This document shows positions 38,560-51,700 of a stretch of 64,000 nucleotides of DNA, piece after piece. The stretch is from Talpa occidentalis (Eukaryota > Chordata > Mammalia > Eulipotyphla > Talpidae). The stretch lies in NCBI RefSeq assembly GCF_014898055.3, contig NW_023605194.1, positions 101,625,258-101,689,257 on the forward strand. The letters are read 5' to 3'. A program made the translations under genes and the position numbers. Each line of letters opens with the position of its first letter. Positions within the stretch are counted from its first letter, which is position 1. The notes beneath the pieces are model-generated. The model was not told where the DNA came from. It ran no database searches and saw only the letters and a program-made list of their open reading frames with translations.

Positions 38560-39340
38560 CCCCACACACTCCTCATAATGGACTATCACAGTCTTGTTAC
38601 ACATCTTATACATCTAGGGGTTATCTTTAACTCCTTTCTCCATGTCTAAGCCATCAATCAAAGTCCTCTACCTTTTCTCAAATTTAGATTTCTCTTCATC
38701 TCTGCTGCTATCATCCTACTCCAATCATTACTTTTGGCCTTGAAAACTGCAAAATCCTCTTTACTGAACTGTCTGGATTCATTTCTAACCTTATCCCCAA
38801 CCCATTTACCATATTACCTCCTGAGATGTTTTAAAAACTAAAATCTAATCATTTCAGCCTCATCTTTGAATCCCTTTTTCAAATTAAGAAACATCAACAT
38901 TCCCTCTCATCATACAGACTGGAACTCTTCTTATAGTCCAGAAGATCTGGTTGCTTTCAAGACCTAGAGCAGGCCTATGCTCACTGCCTGCCCTTCAGTT
39001 GCCTGGGCTGCTCTTGCTTCCTTGGATCATCAAAAGAACCTTTTTATGTTGTTTCCTTTACCTAGAACTCTCCTCCAGCCTCTCTTTCCTGCTTGCCTCC
39101 CACTCTGCCCCTAAGAACAAACTGGTGAAAAGCACTCCAAGTTATTGTGCTGCCGTATATCACTTCCCTGTGGCACTTATTGCAGTTACGATTTTACATC
39201 TAATCATGAAATTATTTAAGTGGATAGTGTCTATTTCCCAACTATAATGATGGCTGGCACCATGCTTGCTTTTGCGCCACATTACTTACACACCTAGCAT
39301 GGTGCCCATCACAGGCACTCACACTTTGAGCGAATGAAAC
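38560..39340 (+). mobile_element. L2 3' region
   Basis: Long, diverged match to the L2 3' region in order: 'ggttatctttaactcctttc', 'gatgttttaaaaactaaaat', 'cttcccttgcttcc'-like text, 'tttacctagaactctcctcc', 'cacttattgcagttacgatt', and the final 'cacctagcatggtgcccatc'. Open frames here are incidental. Confidence 0.65.
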
Positions 39341-39389
39341 CTCCAGTGACAGGAAAGAGACATTGGCAAAACAATATTTAATCTTGTAG

Positions 39390-40945
39390 ACCAGTTCCTA
39401 TCAAAATTCCAAATACTTCTCTATAATACAAATGAATAGTTTAAAAGTAAATGGCATAACATAATGCAATATTACCACATAAAGTAATTACTTAAATAAA
39501 ACTAAATGGCAATGACTTTTGAGAAAGGAGCCAATGCAATAAAATGGAGCAATATTCTCTTCAAGAAATGGTGCTAGAACAACTAGATATCTACAGGCAA
39601 AAAAATGACAATCTAGACATCCCCTTGCACATCCCCTTCACAAAAATGGGTCACAGATCTAAATGTAAAATGCAAAACTATAAAACTCCTACAAGATAAC
39701 AGAAAACCTAGAGAGCCTTGGGTGTGGTTATGAATTTTTAGATATTACACCAAACACATGATTCATGCAAGAAATAATGGATATGCTGGAATATTAAAAT
39801 GAAAACCTTCCACACTTTGAAAGACAATATCGAGATAATTAGAAGACAAAATACTGATGGGAGAAAGTATTTGCAAAGTCTGATAAAGGACTCCTATCCA
39901 AAATATATTAAAAAAAAAACTCTTAAAACTCAACAGTATATAAAAAAATTATTAACAAATAGTAAAAGACTTTAAAAAAAACCAACTCAGCAAGTATCTA
40001 CAGATTGCTAAAATAAGCACAGGAAAAGATGTTTCAAATCATCTGTCACCTTAGAAATGCAAATTAAAACAAGGAGGTACCACTACATACCTATTAGAAA
40101 AGCTGAGACTTCAGACACTGACACCACCAAAAACTGGTGAGCACCAGGAGCCTCAGACATGGCTGGTGGGAATATGCAATGATAGAAGAACTTTAGAAGA
40201 CAGTGTGTTGGTTCCTCACAAAAGCAAGCAAGCTCTTATCTTACTATCTAGCAACTACACTCCTTGATGTTTACTCAAAGGAATTAAAAAAATTTATGTC
40301 CACACAAAAACCTGTGTTTATAGCAGCTTCATTCATTATTGCCAAAACAGAGAGAAAACCATGATATTCTTCAGTAGGTGAATGGACAAACTGTGTCACA
40401 TTAAGACAAAAGAATATTATTCAGCACTGAAAACAAATGAGCTACCAAGCCATGAAAAAAATGGAGGAACCTTAAGTGCATATTACTAAGTGAAAGAAGT
40501 CAATCTGAAAAAGCTGCATCCTGTATAATTCCACATTAAATGATATTTTGGAACAGTCAAAACTGTTGACAATAAAATGATCCATAGTTGTCAAGTATGA
40601 GAAGAGATGAAGAGGTAAAACAGGATTTTTTAGAATAGTAAAAATAGTCTATGTGATATATAATGATGGATTTAGGTCATACATATATATACCAAAACCC
40701 TTAAAAGGTACAAGAGTGAACACTAAGATAAACTGGAGACACAGGGTGACTCTGATATGTCAATGTGGGTTCATCCTGACAAAAAAAATGGACCACTCTG
40801 GTAAGTGATATTGATAATGGGGGACACCACGCATATGTGGAAGTAGCAGGTATGTGGAAAATTTCTGCACCTTACAACCTTTTGTTGTAAACCTACACCC
40901 ACTCTACCTTTTGGCGCCATACACTTTAAGACAATTTTTTAAAGA
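39390..40945 (+). mobile_element. L1 (L1MB-like) 3' end: ORF2 tail and 3' UTR
   Basis: Decayed sequence of the end of L1 ORF2 and the 3' UTR: 'gagaaaggagccaatgcaat', 'gctggtgggaatatgcaatg', 'atagcagcttcattcattat', 'aatattattcagcactgaaa', then 'atgtcaatgtgggttcatcc', 'gaccactctggtaagtgata', 'ttgataatgggggacacc'. Many stops and indels; no intact frame. Confidence 0.75.
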
Positions 40946-40949
40946 ACAG

Positions 40950-41105
40950 TTAGAAAAAAAGGCACCAAACGGTGTTTGTCCATGTAGTGATAATGGGAGC
41001 AGAGCAACATAGATGTAAATGTACTTAATATCACTGAACTGTACACTTAAAAATGGTTAAAGTGAGAAATTTAAATGTTATGCACATTTCACAACAATAA
41101 AAAAG
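40950..41105 (+). mobile_element. second L1 3' end, different subfamily
   Basis: A separate L1-type end: 'actgaactgtacacttaaaa', 'atggttaaagtgagaaattt', then 'ttatgcacatttcacaacaa' plus taaa. It follows the preceding L1 end in the same orientation, which suggests insertion of one L1 into another. Confidence 0.65.
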
Positions 41106-42274
41106 GCAACTCAAGAAGTAATCAAGTTCTACATACTTCATCTAGCTACCTCGTGTCCCATACACCATGTGACAAAAACTATTCTCCAAGTTTTAGTCAA
41201 ATTACCCCTGTATAATGACCCTGACCATCTATGTGACTTTTTTTTTTCTAGCTAGTTCTCTGGAAAAATGTCACTTCTCAAGAAGGAAACTAACCTGATC
41301 AAGCAACCTGAGAGATGAGGTCAGAAAATCACACATTCTCAGGCACAGGCAATGTTTTTCTCTGCTGAGACCGTTGTGATCCCTTTCACAGGCTGGCTCT
41401 ATGCTTACCACCTACATAGCTTACAATCCATGACTGTAATACTGAGGTTTTACCATTCGCACTACCTTTTATGTTGAAACACAATTATTCTAGGTTATCA
41501 TTTGCCAGGCACTACTTAAGAAAGAAAGTAGCAAGTAAAGATTTAGGAGAATCCTAGTCATAGACTTCACACAAACAAAAAAAAAAAATCACACTTATTT
41601 TGAAGGAGCCTTAACTTGGGTTATATTTACCCCATTTCTTGACTATATAGATTTAGCAGTAACATTAAGTAGATTCAGCTAGAGAAAGTACCACATAACA
41701 ATGTCCTGCCCTGTATCAAGAGCATCTAATGACTTTTAAATTATCAGTAACAATAATCCAAAAGATAGGGATTATATACATTGTTCAGGAAACTGCTTAA
41801 TGGAAAGCCTTTCCAGGTTAAATGAAATAGCATTGTATTTATTTATATTTTTCCCACTAAACTATTCACTTCTTAATTACTATGAAATTGAGAAAAATGG
41901 TTTCCTTTCTCAGTAATTATTATGTTTAGAATTAGTGAGTTTATTTATATTATTTATTTATAATATCTATAGTGTTTATCCATAGATCTCAATATGCTTT
42001 ACAAACATTTAATTAATTTCATTAAAACCCAAGGGAAGCAAAAGAAAATAACATTCATCATTCATAGAAAAATAAAGTAAGATTATGGAGTTAGTAGTTT
42101 GGAAGAATACAAAACAAAATTCTAGGTTCCTAATATCTTTTACTTCACTTATTTGCTATATATTGATTTCATTCTTCACCACCAACCAACCCCAGAGGAA
42201 AAACTACAGAGGTTGGAGAAAATCTGTAGGAGTGGAAGAATTTATTCCTTCTTTGATACCTGGAAACAATTTTT

Positions 42275-42551
42275 TAAAGATTTATTTATTTATTTATTTT
42301 CTTTTACAAGCACGGGGTACAGTCAGAAGCGCGGGAGGGTGAGAGAATTCACCAGAGCCAGAGCGGGGAGCAGAGCAGGCAGAAGGACCGAAGTACACTG
42401 CAGAGGGGAGCAGCGGGCGGCAGGAGAGGTCTGCGCGCCATGTGGGACCCTCCTCCAGTGGCCGGGGAGCAGCCGGGGATCGAACCGGCGCTGCAGAGGC
42501 TGCGGGCAGCCTCGCAACCCAGCGCTCAACCGCTGCGCCACCAGGGAAGCC
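42275..42551 (-). mobile_element. tRNA-derived SINE, young type, with perfect target duplication
   Basis: Minus-strand element with head GGGCTTCCCTGGTGGCGCAGCGG, GAGCGCTGGGTTGCGAGGCTG, and a B box ccggttcgatccc. The 15-bp duplication ctggaaacaattttt is perfect at 42260-42274 and 42552-42566. Low divergence and the intact boxes suggest a recent insertion. Confidence 0.93.
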
Positions 42552-42704
42552 CTGGAAACAATTTTTAAATCTGATTAGTAACATTTTATTGTCCTCAAAG
42601 AAATGACACAAAAATAAAGTCACTGTACTAGATATTGTGGTAAGTTTTTCTACTTTCACCAAATAAAACAGCACTGCAGTTTCATTATTACAAATATTTT
42701 AATT

Positions 42705-42970
42705 GGGCCTCCCTGGTGGTTCAGGTGGTTGAGCGCTGCACTGTGAAGCTGTCCACAGCCTCTGCAGCGTGGGTTCTATCCCGGCTGGCCGGCGAGGGTC
42801 CCACATGGCGTGGCAGACCTCTCCTGACTAGCCCGCTGCTCCCCTCAGCAGTGTATTTCGTCAGTCTGCCTGTTCTGTTCCCGCTCTGTCTCTGGTGAAT
42901 CCTCTCACCCTCCTGCGCATCTGGCCTGTACCCCAGTTCTTGTATAAAAATAAATAAATCTTAAATATAT
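42705..42970 (+). mobile_element. tRNA-derived SINE, intermediate type (cluster copy)
   Basis: The head has GTTGAGCGCTGC and CTGTGAAGCTGTCC as in the young type, but the 3' end reads CATCTGGCCTGTACCCCAGTTCTTG as in the older type. It is followed, after a short (AT)n tail and 'ttaatt', by the next SINE in the same orientation. Confidence 0.9.
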
Positions 42971-42983
42971 ATATATATTAATT

Positions 42984-43235
42984 GGGCCTCCCTGGTGGCA
43001 CAAGGGGTTGAGCACAGTGCTGTGAAGCTGTCCACAGCCTCTGCAATGCAAGTTCGATCCCCAGGCAGGGAGCTACCCACATGGCGCAGCAGATCTCTCT
43101 TGTCTTGCCTGCTGCTCCCCTCAACAGTGCACTTTTGATCTATCTGCCTGTTCTGTTCCCTGCTGTCTCTGGTGGATCCTCTCACCTCCCACACCTCTGG
43201 CCTGTACTCCAGTTCTTGTAATCATAAATAAATAA
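42984..43235 (+). mobile_element. tRNA-derived SINE, older type, interrupted in its tail by another SINE
   Basis: GGGCCTCCCTGGTGGCACAAGG head to ...CATAAATAAATAA, where the inverted copy at 43236-43517 begins. The rest of this copy's tail (AAATAAATC plus A/T) resumes after 43517, so the later element landed in its A-rich tail. Confidence 0.88.
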
Positions 43236-43517
43236 TTTTTTTTTTTAGATTTTTTTTTTTTTTAATACAAGCACTGGGTACAGTCAGAAGTGCAGGAGGG
43301 TGAGAGAATTCACCAGAGCCAGAGCGGGGAACAGAACAGGTAGACTGACGAAATACACTGCTGAGGGGAGCAGCGGGCGGCAGGCGAGGTCTGTGCGCCA
43401 TGGGGGACCCTCGCCGGCGGCGACCCTCGCCGGCGGCTGGGGATTGCACCGGCGCTGCAGAGGCTGCAGGCAGCTTTGCAGCCCAGCGCTCAACCGCTGC
43501 GCCACCAGGGGAAGCCC
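43236..43517 (-). mobile_element. tRNA-derived SINE, young type, nested and inverted, with an internal duplication
   Basis: The minus strand reads GGGCTTCCCCTGGTGGCGCAGCGG at its head and ends in the plus-strand T-run from 43236. The target repeat is aaataaat on both sides. Near 43405-43440 a 16-bp GC-rich unit (accctcgccggcggcg) is present twice in tandem, unlike any other copy here. Confidence 0.9.
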
Positions 43518-44426
43518 AAATAAATCTTAAAAATATATTTTAATTATGAAAATGAGTGGTATCAACACAATGCCTGACAAATATTAAATGCTAAATATCT
43601 GAGTTGAATCTAAAGAGACTTTAGAAATACAGGGAATCTGTTACTTGAATTAGCACTTCATATCTGAAAGATCTAATAGTCCAAAATAGAACACTCATAT
43701 ATATATGCCTAAGATATGTTCCAAAGAAATCTGTAGCCTGCTTCTTTAATGAAAAAATTTCCAACAGTTTATGTTGCATGTGATGCAAAATTGGAAAATT
43801 AATGTAGCAAACTATCCATAATAAATATGCTCAATATTCATAAAGAACACATTAGAAGAAAAAGATTAGAAGATGATATGAGATGGAGACACGCAGGAAA
43901 ACAAATGAAATGAAGACAACTATAAATCTGAGAATTTCTAACATTAAGAATGGAGCTTTTTAAAATGCACTTATTCAAAAAAAATGAACAGATTTTAACA
44001 GCAGATTTAACAAAGCTCACTTCATTTCCTAGAACCTATTTTAAGAAAAGACCAGACTTTATCTTGAAATGCTCAAAGTTTCAGAGGTAGAATCACTGAA
44101 CACTAATAAATCATTTTACTGCTTCTTCCAGGGGCCAGGGCTCAAACTGGGTTCCCAAATATAGCATTTCACAAAGTAACACTCCAAATGTAAGTAGCAA
44201 TTATTGCCTTTATTACTAATTTGGCATGTGATTAATACATTTGCTCTAGAATAATGAATTGGTAATTTTCCCCTAGTTAACAAAAAGAGAAAAATTGATC
44301 ACAAACCAGAATATGGGTTAGTGGAAGGCAGGGACCACATAACATTTTAAGTATCTGATAATGTCAACATAAATTAGGCTTTATCTCTAGTACTAACACA
44401 CGGTACTGCACAAAGAATGAATGAAT

Positions 44427-44695
44427 GGGCCTCCCCGGTGGCGCAGCAGTTGAGTGCTGGGTTGCGAAGCTGCCCGCGGCCTCTGCAGTGCCGGTTTGAT
44501 TCCCGGCTGCTCCCCGGTCCCACATGGCGCGCAGACCTCTCCTGCCACCCGCTGCTCCCCTCAGCAGTGTACTTCGGTCCTTCTGCCTGCTCTGCTCCCC
44601 GCTCTGGCTGGTGAATTCTCTCACCCTCCCACGTTTCTGACTGTACCCAGTGCTTGTATAAATAAATAAGTCAATACATCATTAAAAAAAAAAAA
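44427..44695 (+). mobile_element. tRNA-derived SINE, young type
   Basis: GGGCCTCCCCGGTGGCGCAGCAG head, GAGTGCTGGGTTGCGAAGCTG, and a body with a short deletion after the B box (ggctgctccccggtcccac). It ends CACGTTTCTGACTGTACCCAGTGCTTG plus AAATAAATAAG and a poly-A that grades into A-rich DNA. Confidence 0.9.
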
Positions 44696-45454
44696 AAGAA
44701 AAGAAACAGAAAATATCTTTAAAAAAAATGAATGCATAAGTGATTCCACTTAAAGTTCAAAATGAACCTGTGAAGTATTACTATAAGGATTTAAAATGAG
44801 GAAACAGGATAGTTGTTAAACCATAAGAGATATCTAATTTGCTTAAAGTCAGGCATCTTACATACCTTGATAGATGAAAACAGACTAAAAGCAGCAAATT
44901 TAAATTTAACAGGGATAACGATAAAGACCCACATGTGCACCATCTCAATGTCACTTGTACAACCACACGACAGGGAAGAGAGCAGGTCTGAGGAACAATG
45001 CAAGGGTTATCTGTAAAAGTGAGCTAGCCAAAGTAACATGAGTCAAAGCACGTCTTAAAACCCTAGTAAAATTGGGTTACATTATCAGACAGATATACAA
45101 TGTCCAGAGGAAGACAGAAGTTCTGCTGTAAAAGGTATTCTAAGACCTTATGTAAGTTTTAGCCACCAGATCCAGACATCACAACTTAGAAGAGGTAATG
45201 AGTAGCTACAGTATGCAAACAGCAGAAAACCTTAATGTTTAGAAAGAAAGCTACATGAAGTTGGGAATGTTTAATGCGGAGAAGAGGCCAAATAGAATAG
45301 GATATTCTTAAATATCCAAAGCATAGTTGTATGAAAATATACAAATAAAAATGTTGCTTTAGAAGACAGCTAGTACCATAAACTGAAATTAGAAAGAGGC
45401 AGATTTCTAATTTCATAAGGAAATATTTCTTAATAATTAGCCCTTCCTATAATA

Positions 45455-45600
45455 AGTAATAACTGCTATGATTTACTAAGCCCTTACTTTGTGTTAGGGC
45501 AGTAGGGCACAATTTTATACACATTATGTAAAGACAATCTCATAAATATCAGAGCTAAGTGTAATTAAAATCTTAAAGTAGTGTTGGCATGCCAGTGATT
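45455..45600 (-). mobile_element. MIR SINE fragment
   Basis: 'tactaagcccttactttgtg' and 'agacaatctcataaatatca' resemble a reversed MIR. Diverged. Confidence 0.4.
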
Positions 45601-46150
45601 ACAGAGAAACAAAATAAAATGTATTAAGTAGTTTGACTGGGAGAGTCTTAAAATTCCTTCGAATTCTTAAGGTTGTTTTATGTAACATAGCTGTTTCCAA
45701 ACAGTCATTGTAGCAAAGTGGGGTAAGAGGGAAATATAATATAGAATGATTGAAAAAGAGACCACATGAATGGAAATGAACCTATCTCGAGATAGGATTT
45801 CCTGGTGGTAACTATTCTTTTATTCTTTTTATTTTCTGTGGCAGGGAGAGGGGAAATAATAAAATGCCCTCAGTTTTTAAAGGGTATGTGGCAATGAGAC
45901 AATAGTTTGGAGTTTTTCCTTTTAATATCTTAAACTTGCAAATTAAGTTGACAAACTTAAAAAGTAAATGAAAGGTTATCTTAATGTTAGCAGTAATTAG
46001 AATTAAAAAATGTAAACTAGACAATCAATTTTATGTAAAGTTTTTTAACCCCTTGAATTATTTAATATGCTTTCAATATTCTTAAATCACACTAAAACAC
46101 TTCCAATATCTTCTGGTGGAGAGACAAGCAAATCTATCAAGGTATGGGGA

Positions 46151-46418
46151 ATTTTTTTTTAAAGACTTATTTCATTTATACAAGAAGGAGGGTACAGGCC
46201 AGATGTGTGGGAGGGTGAGAGGACTCACCAGAGACAGAACAGGGAACAGAACAGGCAGACGGACGAAATACACTGCTGAGGGGAGCAGCGGGAGAGACAG
46301 GAGAGGTCTGCTCGCCATGTGGGTTGCTCTGAGGCCGGTGGGAATCGAACCAGTACTGCAGAAGCTGCGGACAGCTTCACAGTGCTGTGCTCAACTGCCT
46401 GCGCCACCAGGGAGGCCC
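46151..46418 (-). mobile_element. tRNA-derived SINE, older/intermediate type, sense to the gene
   Basis: Minus-strand head GGGCCTCCCTGGTGGCGCAGG; T-run tail at 46151-46160. An imperfect target repeat, gtatgggga, flanks it on both sides. Confidence 0.9.
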
Positions 46419-49400
46419 AGTATGGGGATTTTTGTTTGGTTTTGCTGTGTAATGTGTGCTTTACTAAGGAGTGCACAAAGTCCACATTCTGGTGAGCTGT
46501 AATTTATCAATTATTTGATATTTGAGAGTTTTCAGATTTTTATTATTACAAATTGTGAAACTCCTACACATTGTGTGTGCCCACTTTTTTAGCTTCCTTT
46601 TTCTCATTACATTATTTTTATTGAGGATGGTGTTTTTCATCTCTGAAAATAACTACTTTTAGAACTCTAAGATGCTTTGGTTCATTAAAATGGCATACCT
46701 ACAAGGATCTTTCAGCAAGATTTGGCTTTTGTTATTTAGAATATTAGTGGGCCTTGTTTTTAAAATACTTTAATTACACAGTAATTTTTTGTTATGAACT
46801 GGTACTATTTGCCAGTGAAGACACATTTCTGTACTGCAATTAAACTAGAAAAGTGAAAAAGAAAAAATGCTATGCTTTACTGATGAGACACATGGTTCAA
46901 AAAGGGAAAAATACTTAATTACAACCAAAACAGACTGATGATCAACCAAAGCCTATCAGTGCTACAAATAACTCAGTAATTGTTCTTCACATTAGAAAGT
47001 CTATGCTCTAGGCTATTTCTTTGAAAGGTATGCAAATAGTAGGCATCTCAAATGGTTGAAGTGTTTGATATAGATCTCTTGATGAAATTTAAAGTTTAAA
47101 TAACATAAACCAATAAAGATTAACAAAGTCAACTTCATTTTTAAAAATAGATGATTGTATCTAGTGAGGATGGAAAAGACCATCTGACTACATTTGACTC
47201 CATCTGATTGACCATGAACGTTGAACATGTTACTTAATTTAGGAGGCGATAGTGTGCTTATGTCCTAATGATGACAAACCCATCACCTAGCATTTGGAAC
47301 TGCAGGGAGATTTAATACACAAAATATTCACAAACACCTCTCCATTAGGTGGACATCATAAGCATTCAAGAAGGATCAGTTATATCCTTTACAACATATT
47401 CTAGAAAGTCAGCTGTGCTCAAAGTTTGGAAACTCATTAATCCTTGGGTAATACAGAGTTTGAGCCAAAGATATTAACATGTAACAAGATACTGCTGAGT
47501 ACCTACGATATGCTACACAAAAGGCATAGATAAAACAGCATGCAAGATAGTATCCGCTTTCAAAGGCTCTATAGATGCTTCAGGAATTTAAACAATTCTA
47601 TTTTTAAAAATCTAATGTCTTCAAATACCAAAATGTTTAAGTTTTCATAAAGGCTCAAGACAGTCCCAAAAAATGACAATATTTATAAATGGAAGCATTA
47701 ACCAATACACTCCACACCCAGGAATAGTACTGTGCCTGCTTCTATGTTGTAATTAAATAAATTCCAGACAGGAAATGCTTCCAAGTAAATTTGCCTGGAA
47801 AATAATTAAATATAGAAGATTGTCTCAATATAGAAAGTATTTCAGATGTCACAGAATTTTTTAAATGTTCTGTTGAAGAATTCAGCCTACAAATATGACC
47901 ACATAAGCTCAAGATGACAACATTCAATCTTCCTTCTCATAAATAAATGAATCAATAAAGCTAAAACCACACATCTAATACCTCCCTCTCCTTCAAAGCT
48001 TTATAAAGGCAGAGCAGTTTTTCATATTCAGTTGCACTTTGAAATTTTCAATTACCATGTTGATATTTTAAAAGGATGATACTAGAAGATTTAATTATAC
48101 ATTAACAATTACAATTGTTACTCAAAATTGGCCAGACTTATCATTTTCATGGCAGATTACATCTCCTGGTTGTGCCATAAAGTAGCATTTCACAGCATTA
48201 ACACAAAAATCTGTAATAAAACACTAACAGAATGAGGTATTCATTCATTCATCAACACATGACCCCCAAGACTAAGTGAGACAGAAAAAAGAAATCTTGG
48301 GTGAACATCAGAAATCATCTTGGTCAGTCCATACTGTAATAGACATAAGCAAAATGTATTATTTATCACGTGAAATGTATATTAAAATATTCACTAAGAG
48401 CAAATGCATGACACCTTTTTTCCTGATGGCCTGTATTATAAGGAATAAATGTTTTTCTAAGACTGTAAAGCAAAATAAGTATCTTTTAAACCAAAATTTA
48501 AAGTATGTCATTCAGTTCAGTGGACTTCTAAGATTATGAACAAAAATCAAAACTAAAAAGAAAATAATATTAAAACTGAACTATTAGATATCATGGCATA
48601 TATAAAGCTAAAAATGCAGTATGGAAGAAAATGAGACAATTACTTAAGGGAGAAATTTCTCTAAGTAAGAAATGATCGTAGATTTATAATGACCACCAAT
48701 CCCATCTAATATTCATGTGGACATTTAGCAATCACCAACAGAAACCCACCACTTCAAATTTTGGGAGCAGGACACTTCAATCCCTTTCCAAAGGCAGCTC
48801 AGATACTCTTCTCAAATGTTTTCCTTTAGTAGCTGATTAAAGCTGAATCACACTGAACCTCAGAGTACAACCAAGAGAAGTTACACTTTCTGATGACAAA
48901 GGCAACTAGCCATTAAAGTCTTACAAAATATAGAACAAGTGAATAGAAAAGATGGAAGCAGCATCCTTATTTTACACACACACACAGTTTTTTTTAAAAA
49001 AAAGAAAATGGATATTCAAAGTATAACAAAGAACAAAGAGAATTCTAGAAAAACAGTAAGGAGCTTTGTAAAGAAAGAAGCTTTAAACACATCTCTAGGT
49101 CATTTGTTTATTTTACACTTTCACACTAAAACAATTTGTAATAAACCAGAGTATTCCAACATTAACTATTAACTACCCACAGGATGTTGTTAAACCTACT
49201 CAGTGATTACTTTTTTTGAAGGTATTGAGGGAACCCTAAAACTAATCTTATTGGTATTGGTGTAAGACCAAACCCCCATTTTTAAAAGTCATCTAATACA
49301 TATTTTCATATCAATTTTTTAAAAATACGTTGTAACTCTATATAACCAATCTTAATGAATAGTGCAGAGAGAACTGACAGAGAAGGGTAGCTCAAATATA

Positions 49401-50400
49401 AAATTTCTGAGGGGAAAATGCTGTAGACGAGAAATATTGATTAAATTTAAAAATCTATCTTTAAGATAAGGACAGCAATGACAAAATTTATTAGTGGCAT
49501 CCATCCAATACAATTAATACATTTTAAAAATAAAATAATGTAATGTGAAGTTTTTTAACTCTTCTAATTTCATACAAAGGCAACTTAGGGTCTTTCCATG
49601 TTTTCTCATTCTCTATAAGGGAATTAGACAACAAGAAGGAAAAAGCAGCAAGTAGAAAAATCATACTGGAATTAAGGTGAGGATCAGTTTCACAGGTATG
49701 TGACTTACAATCACATAGGGCCTGGCCTCAGGGGCTTTTTCATGGCAAGCTACTTTTTTTCCTGAAAGAACAAATAATGGCTACACCATGGTTATTCAGA
49801 CTTGGGTATCTGGCAGATATTTTCTTAAAAATGAGAAAACCTACCCTGTCACTCCTAGAAAAACAGCTGACTGAAAATTTGAACGTTCAAGTAAAAATTA
49901 GAATTTTGGAAAGTGTATATCCAATACCAATCACCTGACAGTTTCCCAATAAATATGGCTGCTTTAAATGAACAAAGTGTGGGTTTCTTTGGATAGTTTT
50001 TAACATACCAAAATTTAGAAAACTGCTTATGCTTAACTCAGACCAATGAATTATGATACAAAACCAAGTGTGCGTAAAAAAATTGATGCCATATGTAAAT
50101 CAGACCAGTGGCTTTAATAAAAGACAACAAGAAAAGTTCATCAACATGGTTTTAGTCCTCTATGCAAATAAACCTTAAGAAAATATCACTTATCAAATTT
50201 TGATATAGCATATCATTAAAAATTTGTGACAATAGTTGTTAAATGCTCTTCCCTTCTCCAACTACCTGTTTCTGTGGGGCCAAGTTTTCTCCATAAACTT
50301 TTATGTTTCAACCACAAAAGCACATCGCAACAGATTAAATGAGGACATGGATATGAGAAACCAACTGTATTCCACTAGGCCAAATATTAAACAACTTTGC

Positions 50401-50517
50401 AAAAGTAACACCACTCTTGGCAGCTCTTTGTGCCTGCTTGTGTCTATGCAAGTGTCCTTTATTCATCAGTCCCTAATAAACCTGCTCTTAAAAAAAAAAA
50501 AAAGTAACACCACTCTT
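50401..50517 (+). mobile_element. Short poly-A retro-insertion with 18-bp target duplication
   Basis: A 71-bp body (50419-50489) ends in a poly-A run, with AATAAA at 50475-50480, nine bases before the A-run. It is flanked by a perfect 18-bp repeat, aaaagtaacaccactctt, at 50401-50418 and 50500-50517. This is the footprint of L1-driven retroposition of the 3' end of a polyadenylated RNA, heavily 5' truncated. The body (starting ggcagctctttgtgcctgct) is not one I can name; it could be an mRNA 3' UTR or the R-region end of an LTR transcript. Confidence 0.85.
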
Positions 50518-51629
50518 AATTTTTGTTTTTAAAAGTCATTTTTCCTCAAAAAAAGAACTTTTACTAAGGTCAATGGATTTTTTAATTTATTGCTATTTTC
50601 AAATTTCTCAGTTTTAATTTCTAATTTGTCAAATAATGATGTAGATAGCTCATAAAAACAAAAGTTTATTAGAGACCCCCAACAGTTTTAAGAGCATAAA
50701 ACTTTAGGAGTCCTAAGATGAAAAAGCTTGACAACTACCTTCTAAGACATAAACTAGAAAATTACCAGCTTGTTAGCTCTTTAAAGAATCCAGTTACCAG
50801 GTATTCTTAGATGTCTTTAAAACAAAGCCTTATGTTTATGAAAAATACCCAATTCAGCTGAGCCCTCTAACAACCTAATTCACTTTCACAGTGGTTAACT
50901 GCTTATCCTCTTCCAGTATAACTCAAATTAGGACTATAAGTTCAGCAAAAGTTCATAGCAGGGGGAAATGAAAAGTCTGAAAATTATCCAGTGCTCATCA
51001 CTAGTGGCCACTGTCAAGGACATCAATGTATCACCAGAACATCAGTGATGTCCAAGTGTTCTCTACAGACCAGTTGGTTGGGGAGATGCTTATTTCACAT
51101 ATTAATAAATAGCTAAATGCTCTTTTCTGAAAACTTTGCTGAGTACTTCAAAGTTACTGATGATTCAAATAGCATTCTAAGGTTCAGTTTTAACACTTGA
51201 AGAAATGGATAGACAGCTAAGTGTGATAATAATTAGTAAAAGGGAACTATTACAATTATTTTGAGACGTAAGCTTTATTTTCTAATACTCCCAAGTGCCT
51301 TCTGGATAATTCATGAAAAACACAAAAGACCAATTATCATCGCTATCTTCATACATATCTGAGTAAAAAGATAACCTGAATTTTTTTTCAATCTCAAATC
51401 TTTCCTCCTGCATCATTCCATCCTTTATCTAAACAATAATTCATATTTCAGATTTGGTTCATGCTGTTGCTACGTCATTTCTCCTTTAGGCTAGCAAAGT
51501 CAAACTCAGCATCATACCCAACTACTACCTATGTCATACTTAGGAGAATCACAGAGGGTGCTGGGTACATCTGTGACTAGATATGTTCAAGTTAGTTATA
51601 AGTTTACTATTGATGGTCTTAACAAAACT

Positions 51630-51700
51630 AAATTGTACATTTAAAAGTAGTTAGGATGGTAAATTTAATGTTATGTACTTTTTACCAAAAAAAAAACTCC
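51630..51700 (+). mobile_element. L1 3'-end remnant
   Basis: Short match to an L1 tail: 'ttgtacatttaaaagtagtt', 'aggatggtaaatttaatgtt' and 'atgtactttttacca' followed by an A-run. Confidence 0.6.
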
